From assembly GCF_042683245.1 (NCBI RefSeq), contig NZ_JBHUJB010000054.1, positions 1-64,000 on the forward strand: a stretch of 64,000 nt of DNA, read 5' to 3'. How positions within the stretch are numbered: the first letter of the stretch is position 1; every line of letters starts with the position of its first letter. Below the pieces are notes generated by a model. It worked only from the letters and a program-made list of their open reading frames with translations. It made no database searches and was not told the DNA's origin. This stretch comes from Rubritalea tangerina. GTDB lineage: Bacteria > Verrucomicrobiota > Verrucomicrobiia > Verrucomicrobiales > Akkermansiaceae. Shown one piece after another: positions 53,058-62,205 of this stretch. Made by a program: the position numbers and the translations under genes.

Positions 53058-53747
53058 ATGTATCCACCTTTATCTATCATTTATCAGGACGAGTGGTTAG
53101 TGGTTATTGATAAGCCAGCTGGTTATCTCGTTCATCCTGCGAGGGAGCCTCAGGAAGGGGATTTGGTAGCGATGAAGATATTGAGGGATCAGATTGGCCA
53201 ACGGGTGCATACCATCCATCGGCTGGATCGGCCAACATCAGGTGTGCTTTTGATGGGCTTGGAGAAAAAAGTAGCTCATCAATTACACAAGGCTTTGGAG
53301 CATCATGAATTTGAGAAAAGGTATTGGGCAGTGGTCCATGCCGACCCTGAGTGTGAGAAGTGGGAAAATAGAGAGGCTCTCAGCAAGGGGGATGGAAGCG
53401 AAGCTAAAGTAGCGCATACGAGTTTTCAGGTACTTCAAAGGTATGAACATCCTCAGTTAGAAGGAAGGGGGAGTCGTAAGGTTTCTTTGCTTGAGGCTAT
53501 TCCTCACACGGGACGATTTCATCAAATCCGCCGTCATTTGCTAGGGGATGGCATGCCCATTATAGGAGATTATCGCTACGCAGGGGTGGAGGTGTCTGAT
53601 ACGCTAGGAAGCCTTTTAGGTACGGGCTCGAGGATGCTTTTACAGGCGAAGAGTCTTGAGATTGATCATCCAGTGAGTGGTGAGAGAATGAAGTTTGAAG
53701 CGCCTGTGGACTCTGCAATACAGCGTTGTTTCCCTAGTTTAGTGTGA
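53058..53747 (+). CDS. RluA-family pseudouridine synthase, TruC-like
   Basis: About 229 residues from ATG 53058. It begins SIIYQDEWLVVIDKPAGYLVHP, has the catalytic HTIHRLDRPTSGVLLMG (Asp about 56) and HTGRFHQIRRHL near the end, with no S4 domain. This is the compact TruC (tRNA U65) layout, but other RluA targets are possible. It converges on modC, overlapping it by nine bases. Confidence 0.88.
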   Translation: MYPPLSIIYQDEWLVVIDKPAGYLVHPAREPQEGDLVAMKILRDQIGQRVHTIHRLDRPTSGVLLMGLEKKVAHQLHKALEHHEFEKRYWAVVHADPECEKWENREALSKGDGSEAKVAHTSFQVLQRYEHPQLEGRGSRKVSLLEAIPHTGRFHQIRRHLLGDGMPIIGDYRYAGVEVSDTLGSLLGTGSRMLLQAKSLEIDHPVSGERMKFEAPVDSAIQRCFPSLV

Positions 53748-54380
53748 GAGGGGTTGGCTGATTTCAGAGATGTGAATGACTTCTTGAGCGAGCTCTTGAG
53801 CCTCGCGCAATGAATGGGTGATATGGAGGGTGGTGATTTGTTCTGAGGAGATTGTATGTTGGAGTAGCTCGAGAATTTCGCTATGGGTGGAGTCATCGAG
53901 ACCAGTGAGAGCTTCATCTAGGCAGAGGAGCTTGGGGCGAGTGGCGAGAGCTCTACCAAGGGCGACACGTTTCGATTCTCCTCCTGACAGCATTGTGGGT
54001 TTTCTATCTAACAGGTGTGAAATTCCCAACTCATTGGCTAGAGTTTCGACGCGTTTGGCGATGTCAGTGGTGGACCAGCGTTGGATTTCTGGGCCGAATG
54101 AGAGATGTTGGCGGACGGTGAGATGGGGGAAGAGGACGTTGTCCTGAGGGACGAGAGCGACTTGTCGTTCACCGGGCCGGAGGTAGGTAATATTTATTTG
54201 GTCAAGGGTGATGGAGCCTTGAGTCACTTGGCGCAGGCCACAAATAGCTTCCATGAGGGTGGTTTTACCAGAACCAGAGGTTCCCATGAGTGCGACACAG
54301 GCGCCATTAGCGACTTCGAAATTGACATCATTCAATTGGAAGGAGCCTGATTGGATAGTGAGGTTTGAAACTGTTAGCAC
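53739..54380 (-). CDS. modC: Molybdate-type ABC transporter ATP-binding protein
   Basis: A 213-residue ATPase starting at GTG 54380. Walker A is GTSGSGKTT (about 33), the Q loop lies in VALVPQDNVLFPH, the signature is LSGGESKRVALGRALA (about 131) and Walker B is LLCLDEALTGLD. The C-terminal MOP regulatory domain of full ModC is absent. The molybdate call comes from position: it is last in a run with ModB and a ModA-like protein. Sulfate or tungstate is possible. Confidence 0.8.
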   Translation of the reverse strand: MLTVSNLTIQSGSFQLNDVNFEVANGACVALMGTSGSGKTTLMEAICGLRQVTQGSITLDQINITYLRPGERQVALVPQDNVLFPHLTVRQHLSFGPEIQRWSTTDIAKRVETLANELGISHLLDRKPTMLSGGESKRVALGRALATRPKLLCLDEALTGLDDSTHSEILELLQHTISSEQITTLHITHSLREAQELAQEVIHISEISQPLSH

Positions 54381-54391
54381 GGGATGATGAG

Positions 54392-55249
54392 TTATTTTCT
54401 ATCACCGGCGATACGGATGATAAGGATGGTAGTAATGGCGAGGGTAATGAGGATGAGAGATACGGCCGCTGCGCCACCGAGGTTGCCGATATTTATTTCT
54501 AAGAAGACGGAAGTGGCAAGGACCTCAGTTCGGCCCCGGGTGGCTCCTGCAAATACAAGGATGGGGCCAAACTCACCAAGGGCGCGGGCCCAAGCGAGGA
54601 CACCTGCTGAGAGGATTCCTCTACCAGCCTGAGGGAGGGTCACACGCCAGAAGGCTTGAGATTTATTGCAGCCGAGCGTGAGTGCAACCATTTCAGCGCG
54701 AGGTGAGATTTGGTCGAAGGTGTTTTTCATACTACGCACAGCAAAGGCGGCAGCTACTGTAAATTGGGCTAGTATGATAGCAGGGATATGGAAGGTGACA
54801 TGGATGCCATGTGCATTGAGCCAATTTTCGAGTGAGCTATCGCGAGCCGGAAATGAATTGAAGAGGATCAAGAGGCTGAGGCCAACAACGAGTGGAGGGA
54901 GGATGATGGGGATATCCAGGATAGTATCCAACAATGTGCGGCCACGAAATTTAAAACGTGAGAGAGAGTAGCCGATGGGAACGGCAAAGAAGACTGAGAG
55001 GATCGCTGTGACGGTACAGGTTAGGAAGGTTAGAGATAGGGATTGTTGGATGGCATTGCTACGGACGGCATCGGAGATGTTCTCCCAAGTGATGTAGCTG
55101 GCATTGGCAACAACGAGCAATGCGATCAGCAGTACATAGAGTAGAGTAAAGCCGAAGAGTCCGGTGAGGAAGGGGACATCGGATTTGAGAGGCTTGTTAT
55201 GCGTGGATTGAGTGCCCATGGGTGCGGTATCGCTTACTCTTTTTCCCAT
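54392..55249 (-). CDS. modB: Molybdate-type ABC transporter permease
   Basis: A 285-residue membrane protein with six or so helices and the EAA-type loop APRAEMVALTLGCNKSQAFWRVTLPQAGRG (about 190-220, here RAEMVALTLG..), the contact point for the ATPase. The order binding protein, permease, ATPase is that of modABC. The first 16 bases overlap the end of the binding-protein gene, and the ATPase follows by 11 bases. Confidence 0.83.
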   Translation of the reverse strand: MGKRVSDTAPMGTQSTHNKPLKSDVPFLTGLFGFTLLYVLLIALLVVANASYITWENISDAVRSNAIQQSLSLTFLTCTVTAILSVFFAVPIGYSLSRFKFRGRTLLDTILDIPIILPPLVVGLSLLILFNSFPARDSSLENWLNAHGIHVTFHIPAIILAQFTVAAAFAVRSMKNTFDQISPRAEMVALTLGCNKSQAFWRVTLPQAGRGILSAGVLAWARALGEFGPILVFAGATRGRTEVLATSVFLEINIGNLGGAAAVSLILITLAITTILIIRIAGDRK

Positions 55250-56730
55250 GAGAAGCCATGCTTAAGGAAGTTCTTTTTGCCATCGGCGTTGGTGAGGAAT
55301 TCCCCGAGCCGTTCTAACTGGCGAGGGTATGGGGTGTCTATAGCTGTGGCATAGGGTTGTGTGGCGACGGCGTCTGGGCGGTCTAGGGCAATGATTTCGC
55401 AGTTTTCCATAATGGAGGGAGTTGCCATGGCATTGCTGCGGTAGAGCAGGGCGGCATCCAAGGCATTGGCTTGCATCTGGGTGACAAGTTCATCGCCTTT
55501 GCTTGCGAGTAGGACGATATTGCTAGATTCCTGAAGAGCTTTAAGGAGGTTGGCATTGTCTAGCATTTGATGCGTGAGAGCACCGAGTGCAGATTTTGTT
55601 GGATGGGCGATACCTACTTTAGCTTTTTGCGAGACAAGTTTTTCGAGTGAGCTAAGTTGTTTTGGATTTCCTTTTGGAACGAGGAGGACGATTTCATTTT
55701 TTGTGACGGTAGTGCCGCTGGAGAAGCGATCTTGGACGCGGTCGAGGAAGGTTTGATCGCAGGAGAAGTAAAATGAGGGTTTTGCTCCGGCTTCCATTTG
55801 GCTTACGAGGGTACCACAGCCTTCGTAGACTGTGGAGATGCGGCAGCCTTCACGTTTTTCAAATTCTAGGATTCGGTCACCGATAGCGGGCTTGAGCATG
55901 GATCCAGAAAAGATGAGGAGCTCTGGGACATCAGCCCAAGCGTCAGAGGTGGAGACGGTTTCGAATCCGCTTTGTTTAAAGATTTCGAGACCTTTATCTT
56001 TGGCGGCGATGTAACGGGCGAGGTGGAGTGCCTTGCTGGTATTTTTAGAAGTATTCAGCAGGGTGATGCAGGCTTCACGTTTTTTTGCGTTGAAGGCAGG
56101 TACATCGATAGTGCGGAGTTCAGGGAAGTTTTTAGCGACGGCATCCCAGGCGATGGTAGCGTCAGCGCTACCGAGTGAGACATCTTCGATAATGTTATTC
56201 ACAGTGGGTTTGGTGACCGTGATGTTAGGTTCGATTTTTTCGAAGAGTCCGTTGGCTTTGAGAACTTTACGGGTGAATTTTCCGATTGCAGCGGATTCAT
56301 CAGCAAAGGAGATACGCACTCCGGGTTTTGTGAGGTCTTCGAAGGACTGGATGGAGGTATTTTCTTTATGGACGATGATTTTGGCGGTGAGGTATGCGAG
56401 GGGAATGAATTCGCTGGCGAGGTTTTTATTTTGAGCTTCTCTCACGTAGGAGATGTTAGCGGGGAGATAGAGGTCACCTTTTCCTAGTTGGATTTGAGAG
56501 AGCAGGGCTCCGGAGCCATTGTAGATGACATTGACTTTGCGACCAGTTTCAGCGGAGTACTGGTCTATGATTTTGCTGATAGGTTTACGTATTCCAGCAG
56601 CGCAATAGAGGGTGAGCTCCTCGTTGGGGTTGAAGTCGGCAAATTCGTTAGATCCTCGTTTTTGGAGTGCGAGGTAACAGAGTGCGAGGATAGCGATAAG
56701 AGCTACGACGATGGCAATTGGTTTTTTCAT
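55234..56730 (-). CDS. Double ModA-like substrate-binding protein
   Basis: A 498-residue protein with an N-terminal membrane anchor or signal (IAIVVALIAILALCYLAL). Two ModA-type periplasmic-binding domains follow. Copy one (about 38-260) has LTLYCAAGIRKPISKIIDQY and VIYNGSGALLSQIQLGKGDLYL; copy two (about 272-490) has LLIFSGSMLKPAIGDRILEF and TVYEGCGTLVSQMEAGAKPSFYF. ModA proteins have a single domain of about 250 residues, so the gene is a tandem fusion. The first domain keeps NGSG and the second EGCG at the ligand loop, so specificities may differ. It overlaps the ThiF-like gene by four bases (ATGA). Confidence 0.83.
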   Translation of the reverse strand: MKKPIAIVVALIAILALCYLALQKRGSNEFADFNPNEELTLYCAAGIRKPISKIIDQYSAETGRKVNVIYNGSGALLSQIQLGKGDLYLPANISYVREAQNKNLASEFIPLAYLTAKIIVHKENTSIQSFEDLTKPGVRISFADESAAIGKFTRKVLKANGLFEKIEPNITVTKPTVNNIIEDVSLGSADATIAWDAVAKNFPELRTIDVPAFNAKKREACITLLNTSKNTSKALHLARYIAAKDKGLEIFKQSGFETVSTSDAWADVPELLIFSGSMLKPAIGDRILEFEKREGCRISTVYEGCGTLVSQMEAGAKPSFYFSCDQTFLDRVQDRFSSGTTVTKNEIVLLVPKGNPKQLSSLEKLVSQKAKVGIAHPTKSALGALTHQMLDNANLLKALQESSNIVLLASKGDELVTQMQANALDAALLYRSNAMATPSIMENCEIIALDRPDAVATQPYATAIDTPYPRQLERLGEFLTNADGKKNFLKHGFSWEKE

Positions 56731-57470
56731 GCAGGTGGTGAGCCACAGTGTGGGCAGGTCGGGTTTCGACTGATTGAGATTTTACGGAGTTGTGCCTCGA
56801 GTGAGGAGTAGTGCATGAGGGTATTGGTTTGGGGGGGAAGGACATTGGTGAGTAATTTGATTCCTTCGAGAACGCCCATTTGAGCGATCATTGCAGAGAG
56901 GGCACCAATGACAGGGAAGCGGCGTTTCCACCCAGCAGGAGGTTCGGGGACAATGCAAGCGAGGCATGCTGATTGGTTAGGGACGACAGGGAGGACTTGT
57001 CCTTCGAGGTTGAACATAGCGCTGTCGACGAAGAACTTATTTTGTCGGACGGCCTCTTGGTTCATCAGGAGGCGTTCTTCAAAGAGTGGGGCGCATGAGA
57101 AAACGATATCAGCTTGGGAGACGAGTTCGGCGGCGTTGTCGGGCGTGATGTTAGAATCTACGGCGAGAGTTTCGATCCGTGGGTTAAAGCGTTGGATGGT
57201 AGCAGCGGCTTGGCGAGCGCGGTTTTTGCCAAGGCCATCGTGATGCATGAGGATTTGGCGATTGAGGTCGTCATGTCTGAGGTTTCCACCGTGGGCGAGG
57301 ATAATTTTACCGAAGCCTGCTGCGGCGAGTGACTGAGCGAGGGGGCCGCCGAGACCGCCGACTCTTGAGACAAGAGCAGTGGAGTTTCGGAGAGTCTCTT
57401 GGCTGGCTTCCCCGAAGTTAGGGACATTGAGTTGCCAAGCGTAGATGTCTTTGTCGATTTGTTCTAACAC
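56727..57470 (-). CDS. ThiF/MoeB/HesA-family E1-like adenylyltransferase
   Basis: A 247-residue protein. The Rossmann loop is GGLGGPLAQSLAAAG (about 38-52), followed by NLRHDDLNRQILM with the Arg/Asn residues that bind ATP (about 62-74). Zinc ligands are CLACI (about 172) and CPHCGSP at the C terminus. Such enzymes adenylate the C-terminal GG of MoaD or ThiS carriers. The 90-residue MoaD-like gene is directly upstream, which makes it the evident partner, and the ModABC-like genes point to molybdenum. No rhodanese domain is present. Confidence 0.86.
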   Translation of the reverse strand: MLEQIDKDIYAWQLNVPNFGEASQETLRNSTALVSRVGGLGGPLAQSLAAAGFGKIILAHGGNLRHDDLNRQILMHHDGLGKNRARQAAATIQRFNPRIETLAVDSNITPDNAAELVSQADIVFSCAPLFEERLLMNQEAVRQNKFFVDSAMFNLEGQVLPVVPNQSACLACIVPEPPAGWKRRFPVIGALSAMIAQMGVLEGIKLLTNVLPPQTNTLMHYSSLEAQLRKISISRNPTCPHCGSPPA

Positions 57471-57499
57471 GAAAAAGAAGGATAGTAGGGTTGGTCATT

Positions 57500-57772
57500 T
57501 TATCCACCGGCCATTGGTGGCATGAGCATGATTTCTGAGGTGTTTGGGCTCAGCTGAGTGGAGTAATCGCGTTGGTGGGTACCGTCGACTGCCACAAAGA
57601 GGCTGGAGCGGATTTGTTTTTGAGGGGTGATCAGGAGGTCACGTGCTGCTTCTGGGAGTTGTTGGGCTGTGAGCAGAATCAAGGATTCGAGAGTGGTGGG
57701 GGAATCAATCTGATGCTCGATGGCGTGAGTTCCTGAGGTTACGGCGAGTTGGCCTTGGAGAAGGATGCGCAT
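57500..57772 (-). CDS. MoaD/ThiS-family ubiquitin-like sulfur carrier
   Basis: A 90-residue protein ending MPPMAGG; the C-terminal GG is the site of adenylation and thiocarboxylation in MoaD and ThiS. The beta-grasp core includes RILLQGQLAVTSG and SLFVAVDGTHQRDYSTQLSPNTSEIMLMPP, where MoaD has the V-N-x-x-x-V...L-x-D-GDEV pattern. It lies two bases from the ABC ATPase gene and 29 from the ThiF-like gene, so the three are co-expressed. Molybdopterin synthesis is likely, but a dedicated modification pathway is possible. Confidence 0.82.
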   Translation of the reverse strand: MRILLQGQLAVTSGTHAIEHQIDSPTTLESLILLTAQQLPEAARDLLITPQKQIRSSLFVAVDGTHQRDYSTQLSPNTSEIMLMPPMAGG

Positions 57773-57774
57773 AG

Positions 57775-58434
57775 TTAGATGAGTTTACCGTTATCTAGAT
57801 GGAGTGTTCGATCGGCATGATCGATTGCGATTGGGTCGTGAGTGGCAAGGATAACGTAGTTTCCTGCATTCGCATAGTTTTTGAGTGTTTCGATGATGTG
57901 ATTACTATTGGTTTCATCGAGGTTACCGGTGGGTTCATCGGCGACGATGAGTTTAGGGTGAGCGAAGAGGGCTCTTGCGAGGGCAGTTCTTTGTTGTTCA
58001 CCTGAGCTCAGGGCAGCTGGCAGATGGTCGTGACGTGAGGTGATATCGAAGTCCTGCATGAGTTCAGCACATCGGTGTTTGATTTCGGTGTTTGGCAGCT
58101 GGAGTTCTAGAGATGGCGTGATGATATTTTCCGCGACATTGAGGTAGGGGAGGAGGCGGAAGTCTGGGTAGAGAATGCCTAAGTGTGAGGCACGCCAAGC
58201 ATTGCGGGCTGATTTGCTCAAGGAGAATGGTGCGGTACCGTCGAGTGAGTAATCGCCTGAGCTAGGTGTTAGTAGGCCAGCGAGGATATTGAGCAAGGTG
58301 GATTTGCCACTACCGCTGCGGCCGGTGATGACAAGCATCTCACCGGGCTCAGCACTGAAGCTGACATCATTTAGAGCTAGCACTGGGTTGGAAGTGCTAG
58401 GGTATTGTTTTGTTATAGATTGGATTGAGAGCAT
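57775..58434 (-). CDS. MacB/LolD-type ABC ATPase
   Basis: About 219 residues from ATG 58434, which overlaps the permease stop as TGATG. The frame is open to 58614, but that part is antisense to the permease gene. Walker A is GRSGSGKST (about 38), the signature region ALSSGEQQRTALARAL (about 138) and Walker B LIVADEPTGNLDETNSN. The ADEPTGNLD box is characteristic of the MacB/LolD/FtsE exporter class that works with FtsX-fold permeases, as here. Confidence 0.88.
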   Translation of the reverse strand: MLSIQSITKQYPSTSNPVLALNDVSFSAEPGEMLVITGRSGSGKSTLLNILAGLLTPSSGDYSLDGTAPFSLSKSARNAWRASHLGILYPDFRLLPYLNVAENIITPSLELQLPNTEIKHRCAELMQDFDITSRHDHLPAALSSGEQQRTALARALFAHPKLIVADEPTGNLDETNSNHIIETLKNYANAGNYVILATHDPIAIDHADRTLHLDNGKLI

Positions 58435-59666
58435 CAGTCTTGTTTTAGGATGGTGACTGGGTCTTGGCTGAGAGCTGTTAGGGTTGGGAGCCAAGAAGCG
58501 GTTAGAGTAAGTGCTGGGGCAATGAGTAGATAGAGCCAATACTGGGAGAGTGGATAGGACAGGCAAGCAATGAGAATAGCTGTGATCAAGGAACCTGCGA
58601 TTCCGATGATGCAAGCACGTCCGAGAAAGAGGGCAAAGAGTTTTGAGCTGTGAACTCCCATGGATAGCAAGGTGCCGATTTCACTTTTTCGTTCTCTGAC
58701 ATTGAAGAGGCTGAGGGTGAAGAGGCCAATGAGAGAGGCTAGCAAGATGAGCGGGCTCAGTAGGGTGAGGAAGTTCTCTCTGCTTTGGCGAGCGGCGTCG
58801 CGAGTTTCGAGCAATTGTTTTTTAGCGAGTTGGGAATCGGCTTTGACTTTATTACGAGCTTCCGCTCTAGCGAGAGCTTTGCTTTCGACTTCGATAATTT
58901 TGGTATTTGGGATGACTTTGCTAAGTTCTGCGCGGATTTCACCGAGGCGATCGACTGAAGCGCAATTGCAGCCGAGAGCGAGGATGGAGTTGATTTGGTC
59001 TGGAAGGTTGAGCATGGCTTGTACATCTGCGAGTGGGACCCAGACAGTGATGTCGTCGATATTGCCGCGTTGTGGGTGGACCTTACTAACAGTGTAGGGA
59101 TAATCATTGAGCGTGATGGTTTGTCCTTTTTTTAGATTTAGCTGGGTGGCGAGTTCGGAGCCTATGACTGCTTGTCCTGGTTTTACTGGAGACATGATGG
59201 GCTTCTTAGGGTCACGGTGGGAAATGGGGACCTGGCCGTCGACTCCGATGAGCATGATTTCACGGTTTTGTTCTTTCCAGAGCGTGCGGCGCGATAATTG
59301 AGGGAGGAGGTGGTTGATGGTTACAATGGGAGATTCAGCGAGACGTTCTACATAGTTATAAGGCATGGTGTTAGACGCATAGCCATTCGCGTAGACTTCA
59401 CTGAGGTCTTGTTGGGATGGATAGATGTGGACATTGAACCCGAGACCTTTCATGGTTTTTCGGATTTGGTCGTTCATTTTTTTGACCCGGGCATCGGTTT
59501 GTTGGGTAAGAGCGCCGAGTTGTGTTTGGGTTTCAATATCGAACTGACGCATGGCGTGGAGCGCGGCAATGATGGATGTCAGAGCGATGACAATGGTGAG
59601 GATAGAGAGCGAAGCTCCGAGCTTACGTAGTTTGAGCTCTTTGAGGATGAGTTGGTGTATTTTCAC
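58434..59666 (-). CDS. FtsX/MacB-fold ABC transporter permease
   Basis: A 410-residue permease with one N-terminal helix (about 18-38), a large periplasmic domain (about 45-280) and three C-terminal helices (about 295-395), the MacB topology. A coiled stretch follows at about 245-285. The periplasmic domain contains a Cys pair GCNCASVD (about 232). These systems move lipoproteins, peptides or signals by mechanotransmission and do not transport across the membrane directly. It starts four bases inside the preceding gene and ends on the ATPase start. Confidence 0.86.
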   Translation of the reverse strand: MKIHQLILKELKLRKLGASLSILTIVIALTSIIAALHAMRQFDIETQTQLGALTQQTDARVKKMNDQIRKTMKGLGFNVHIYPSQQDLSEVYANGYASNTMPYNYVERLAESPIVTINHLLPQLSRRTLWKEQNREIMLIGVDGQVPISHRDPKKPIMSPVKPGQAVIGSELATQLNLKKGQTITLNDYPYTVSKVHPQRGNIDDITVWVPLADVQAMLNLPDQINSILALGCNCASVDRLGEIRAELSKVIPNTKIIEVESKALARAEARNKVKADSQLAKKQLLETRDAARQSRENFLTLLSPLILLASLIGLFTLSLFNVRERKSEIGTLLSMGVHSSKLFALFLGRACIIGIAGSLITAILIACLSYPLSQYWLYLLIAPALTLTASWLPTLTALSQDPVTILKQD

Positions 59667-60793
59667 TGTGATGATTTGCGAAGAATGAAGATGCTGCCGC
59701 CGATGAGACCGAGGAGGACGAGAGCTGCTAGAGTGATGAGCATGGTATGAGTGGTCTCAGGTTTGGATTCGGGCTGGTTGGCGAGTTGTTCTGGGCTTGC
59801 AGGGGTGGCGCTTGGTGCATTTTGGTCGGTAATTTCGGCGACTCCACTCAGTGGGGGGAGTTCTTTGTCTACGACGGCGAGGCCGGCAGTGAGGTATTTG
59901 GCCCAGTCTTCTTGGATAAGGAGGTCAGCGCCGGGGTTTTGTTCTTTCACTTGGCAGGAGCAGGCTCCGCAAAGGTATTGGCAACCATTGAGAAGGGTAT
60001 CATAGCTGACTTTGTCGGCTGGTAGGGGAGCGAGGAAGCGACCGCGTCCGAAGATGGGGACAAGCACGGATGTGTCTTTGACTGCATCGACTCCAGAGGG
60101 AAAGAGTGTGGCTAGGAAAGCGGCTTCGGCAGGGTCATTTGCGTCGAGGATAAGGGAGCCAAATTCTATTTTCAGTGGGATGGATGAGCGCAGCACGTCA
60201 TCGAGGTCGGTGCTGTCGTCGATGGTGTGACGTTCATCGGTTTCGACGACGGCGTCTGCAATTTCGATTTTGGTTTCAATTTTTGCGAGGTGTTTGTCGA
60301 GGTCTTGTTGGATGGCGAGAGCCTCTTGGGGTTTGTTATTATGAATAACGATCCAGATGCATGAGGTACCTGCGATGAGTTTTTTGACAAGTTGCTTACG
60401 GACTGGGGATGTGACGAGCTGTTGGAAGCCAGATCCGGTAAAGCTGGTGGTATAAAGTGGTTTAGTTTGTTGTGTTTTTGCGGGGGCAAAAAGCATGAGT
60501 GTGGGTTCAGTGATAGAGGTGTCTATCTCTGGTAGTTGCCAAAGTTCGCGTTCGCTGAGACCTTCTAAGACGATGCTGTTAAGCTCAAAATTTGTGGTGT
60601 CTTGGGCGGCGATAATTTTTTCAGCGAGTTGGGTTTGTTCGGCGCTGAGTGGTTTCGGGGTGACGAGGTAGAGGGCGTACTTGTCAGTTTCCCAGCGTTC
60701 TAGAGCGTAGCGAAAGACGGGGACTTGGCAGGCATATGCTATCCCAGCTAGGGTGAGCAGGGTGGTGAAAAACTTGAGCGCTTTGCGAGTCAT
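59663..60793 (-). CDS. Membrane protein with periplasmic Cys motif, unknown function
   Basis: A 376-residue protein with a helix or signal at about 8-22 and a C-terminal helix (MLITLAALVLLGLIGGSIFIL, about 349-369). Between them is a large exported domain with LYLVTPKPLSAEQ near the start and a Cys-rich motif CQYLCGACSCQV (about 283). It is rich in Thr and Glu before the last helix. I do not recognise a named family. It overlaps the permease gene by four bases (ATGA) and comes five bases after a PQQ-propeller gene, so it belongs to the same functional unit. Confidence 0.72.
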   Translation of the reverse strand: MTRKALKFFTTLLTLAGIAYACQVPVFRYALERWETDKYALYLVTPKPLSAEQTQLAEKIIAAQDTTNFELNSIVLEGLSERELWQLPEIDTSITEPTLMLFAPAKTQQTKPLYTTSFTGSGFQQLVTSPVRKQLVKKLIAGTSCIWIVIHNNKPQEALAIQQDLDKHLAKIETKIEIADAVVETDERHTIDDSTDLDDVLRSSIPLKIEFGSLILDANDPAEAAFLATLFPSGVDAVKDTSVLVPIFGRGRFLAPLPADKVSYDTLLNGCQYLCGACSCQVKEQNPGADLLIQEDWAKYLTAGLAVVDKELPPLSGVAEITDQNAPSATPASPEQLANQPESKPETTHTMLITLAALVLLGLIGGSIFILRKSSQ

Positions 60794-60798
60794 GGTGG

Positions 60799-62172
60799 CT
60801 AGTTAGATTTGAATGCGTGAATGGCACCACGGTCTGTTGAAACATAGAGAATGCCATTGGAAATTGTGAGTCCGTGCACCTTCCCTTTGATAGGAGCTTG
60901 CCAGATCTCGGAGCCGTCGCTGCGGGATAGGATCGCGACTTTAGATGGGTAGCCGGCCACGATAGTTTCGGGAGTGGTGATCAGGTCGAGTGGGACTGGG
61001 CCATTTTGTTCCCAAAGCCAGCAGGTCTCGATTTGTTTACGCAATTTATCGAGTTCGGTTTGGATCGCTTTTTTACGTTCTTTGAGGGCTGCGTCGTTAG
61101 GTTTTTTCTTAATTTCTTTATTGAGTGAGTTGAGTTCGGAATCGAGCGGTTGGATTTGTGCCATGAGCTCGTTATTTTTTTTCATGTCGAATGCTTTGAG
61201 AGCATTACCTGAGTGGAGGAAGGCAGTGGAGCCGCTCACGACGAGTCGGTTGGTATTATTAAAGGTGGCAACGCGTGAGTTGTCCGGAGTGAAGGCGCGC
61301 ATTTGTTCATTGCGCTCGCGTTGGTTTTGCGGGCCGGCGAAGAAGTTACCTTCTGCATCTAATATGGCGAAAGTTCCACCAGCTTGTGAGACTTGGCCGA
61401 GTCGTTTTCCATCGCTTGCTGAGAAGACGAGTGGCACGGTTCGGCCCTGAGGTACGTAGAGGCGTTCACCATTGGTGAGCATGGCACCTTGGAAGGTGAG
61501 ATCGTGGAATTCTTTTTTAAAGCCTTTGGCATTTGGTTTGCCGGATTCGGCATCGATGCTGTGGAGGTAGGACTTCTCCCAAGGGACGAGTGAGGCACCA
61601 AAGAAGGCTTGGTTTTGGTGTACGAGCACGGCGGTACGGACGGGGTGGAGGGAGATGAGTTTGCCGTTACTGGGGATTTTTTGATCCTTAGGGGCGGCTA
61701 GAAATTTCCATTTGAGGGAGCCAGAGGCAGCATGGAGCGCGTAGACAAAACCGTCATCGGAACCAAAAATCGCAAGGCCATTATGGAGTGTGGGGGGGAA
61801 GCGCACGGCGGCATCGGCAAAGAAGCTCCAGTGGTTCTTACCATTGTTAGGGTCAATACAATGGACGCCATTGTCAGCGGAGGAAGCGAAGTAGGCTTTC
61901 CCCTTAGATGTGGTGACAAAGTAACAGGGGTCAAAGTTTCGCATTGATTGGAGGCCGTCATTGCCGGCGTAGGCGTCCCATTTTGCTGGGCCAGTCCAGG
62001 CTTGTTGTGGGGCTTGGTTTTGGATCGTCCAAGCTTGGGTGAGTGGAATGTTGAGGGATTCTTTGGTGTCTCCGGATCGTGCGTTATCGCGACGGTATGT
62101 GGGCCAGTCGTCGGCGTGTGCGAGGATACTACACGCTGTGATAGTGGCGAAAAATGCGTTAGAAAGTTTCAT
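60799..62172 (-). CDS. PQQ-binding-like (BamB-type) beta-propeller protein
   Basis: A 457-residue protein with a signal peptide (about 1-20, ending AHA) and repeated propeller blades marked by DWPTYRRDNARSG at the start, FGSDDGFVYALHAASGSLKW (about 115-134) and a last blade ILYVSTDRGAIHAFKS. A coiled segment (about 335-385, ending TELDKLRKQIETCW) sits between the blades. Whether PQQ is bound cannot be told. It is preceded by a second propeller gene, with 33 bases between. Confidence 0.85.
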   Translation of the reverse strand: MKLSNAFFATITACSILAHADDWPTYRRDNARSGDTKESLNIPLTQAWTIQNQAPQQAWTGPAKWDAYAGNDGLQSMRNFDPCYFVTTSKGKAYFASSADNGVHCIDPNNGKNHWSFFADAAVRFPPTLHNGLAIFGSDDGFVYALHAASGSLKWKFLAAPKDQKIPSNGKLISLHPVRTAVLVHQNQAFFGASLVPWEKSYLHSIDAESGKPNAKGFKKEFHDLTFQGAMLTNGERLYVPQGRTVPLVFSASDGKRLGQVSQAGGTFAILDAEGNFFAGPQNQRERNEQMRAFTPDNSRVATFNNTNRLVVSGSTAFLHSGNALKAFDMKKNNELMAQIQPLDSELNSLNKEIKKKPNDAALKERKKAIQTELDKLRKQIETCWLWEQNGPVPLDLITTPETIVAGYPSKVAILSRSDGSEIWQAPIKGKVHGLTISNGILYVSTDRGAIHAFKSN

Positions 62173-62205
62173 AGTCGAGGTGTGTTAGAGTGTAAAAATG
62201 GTAGC

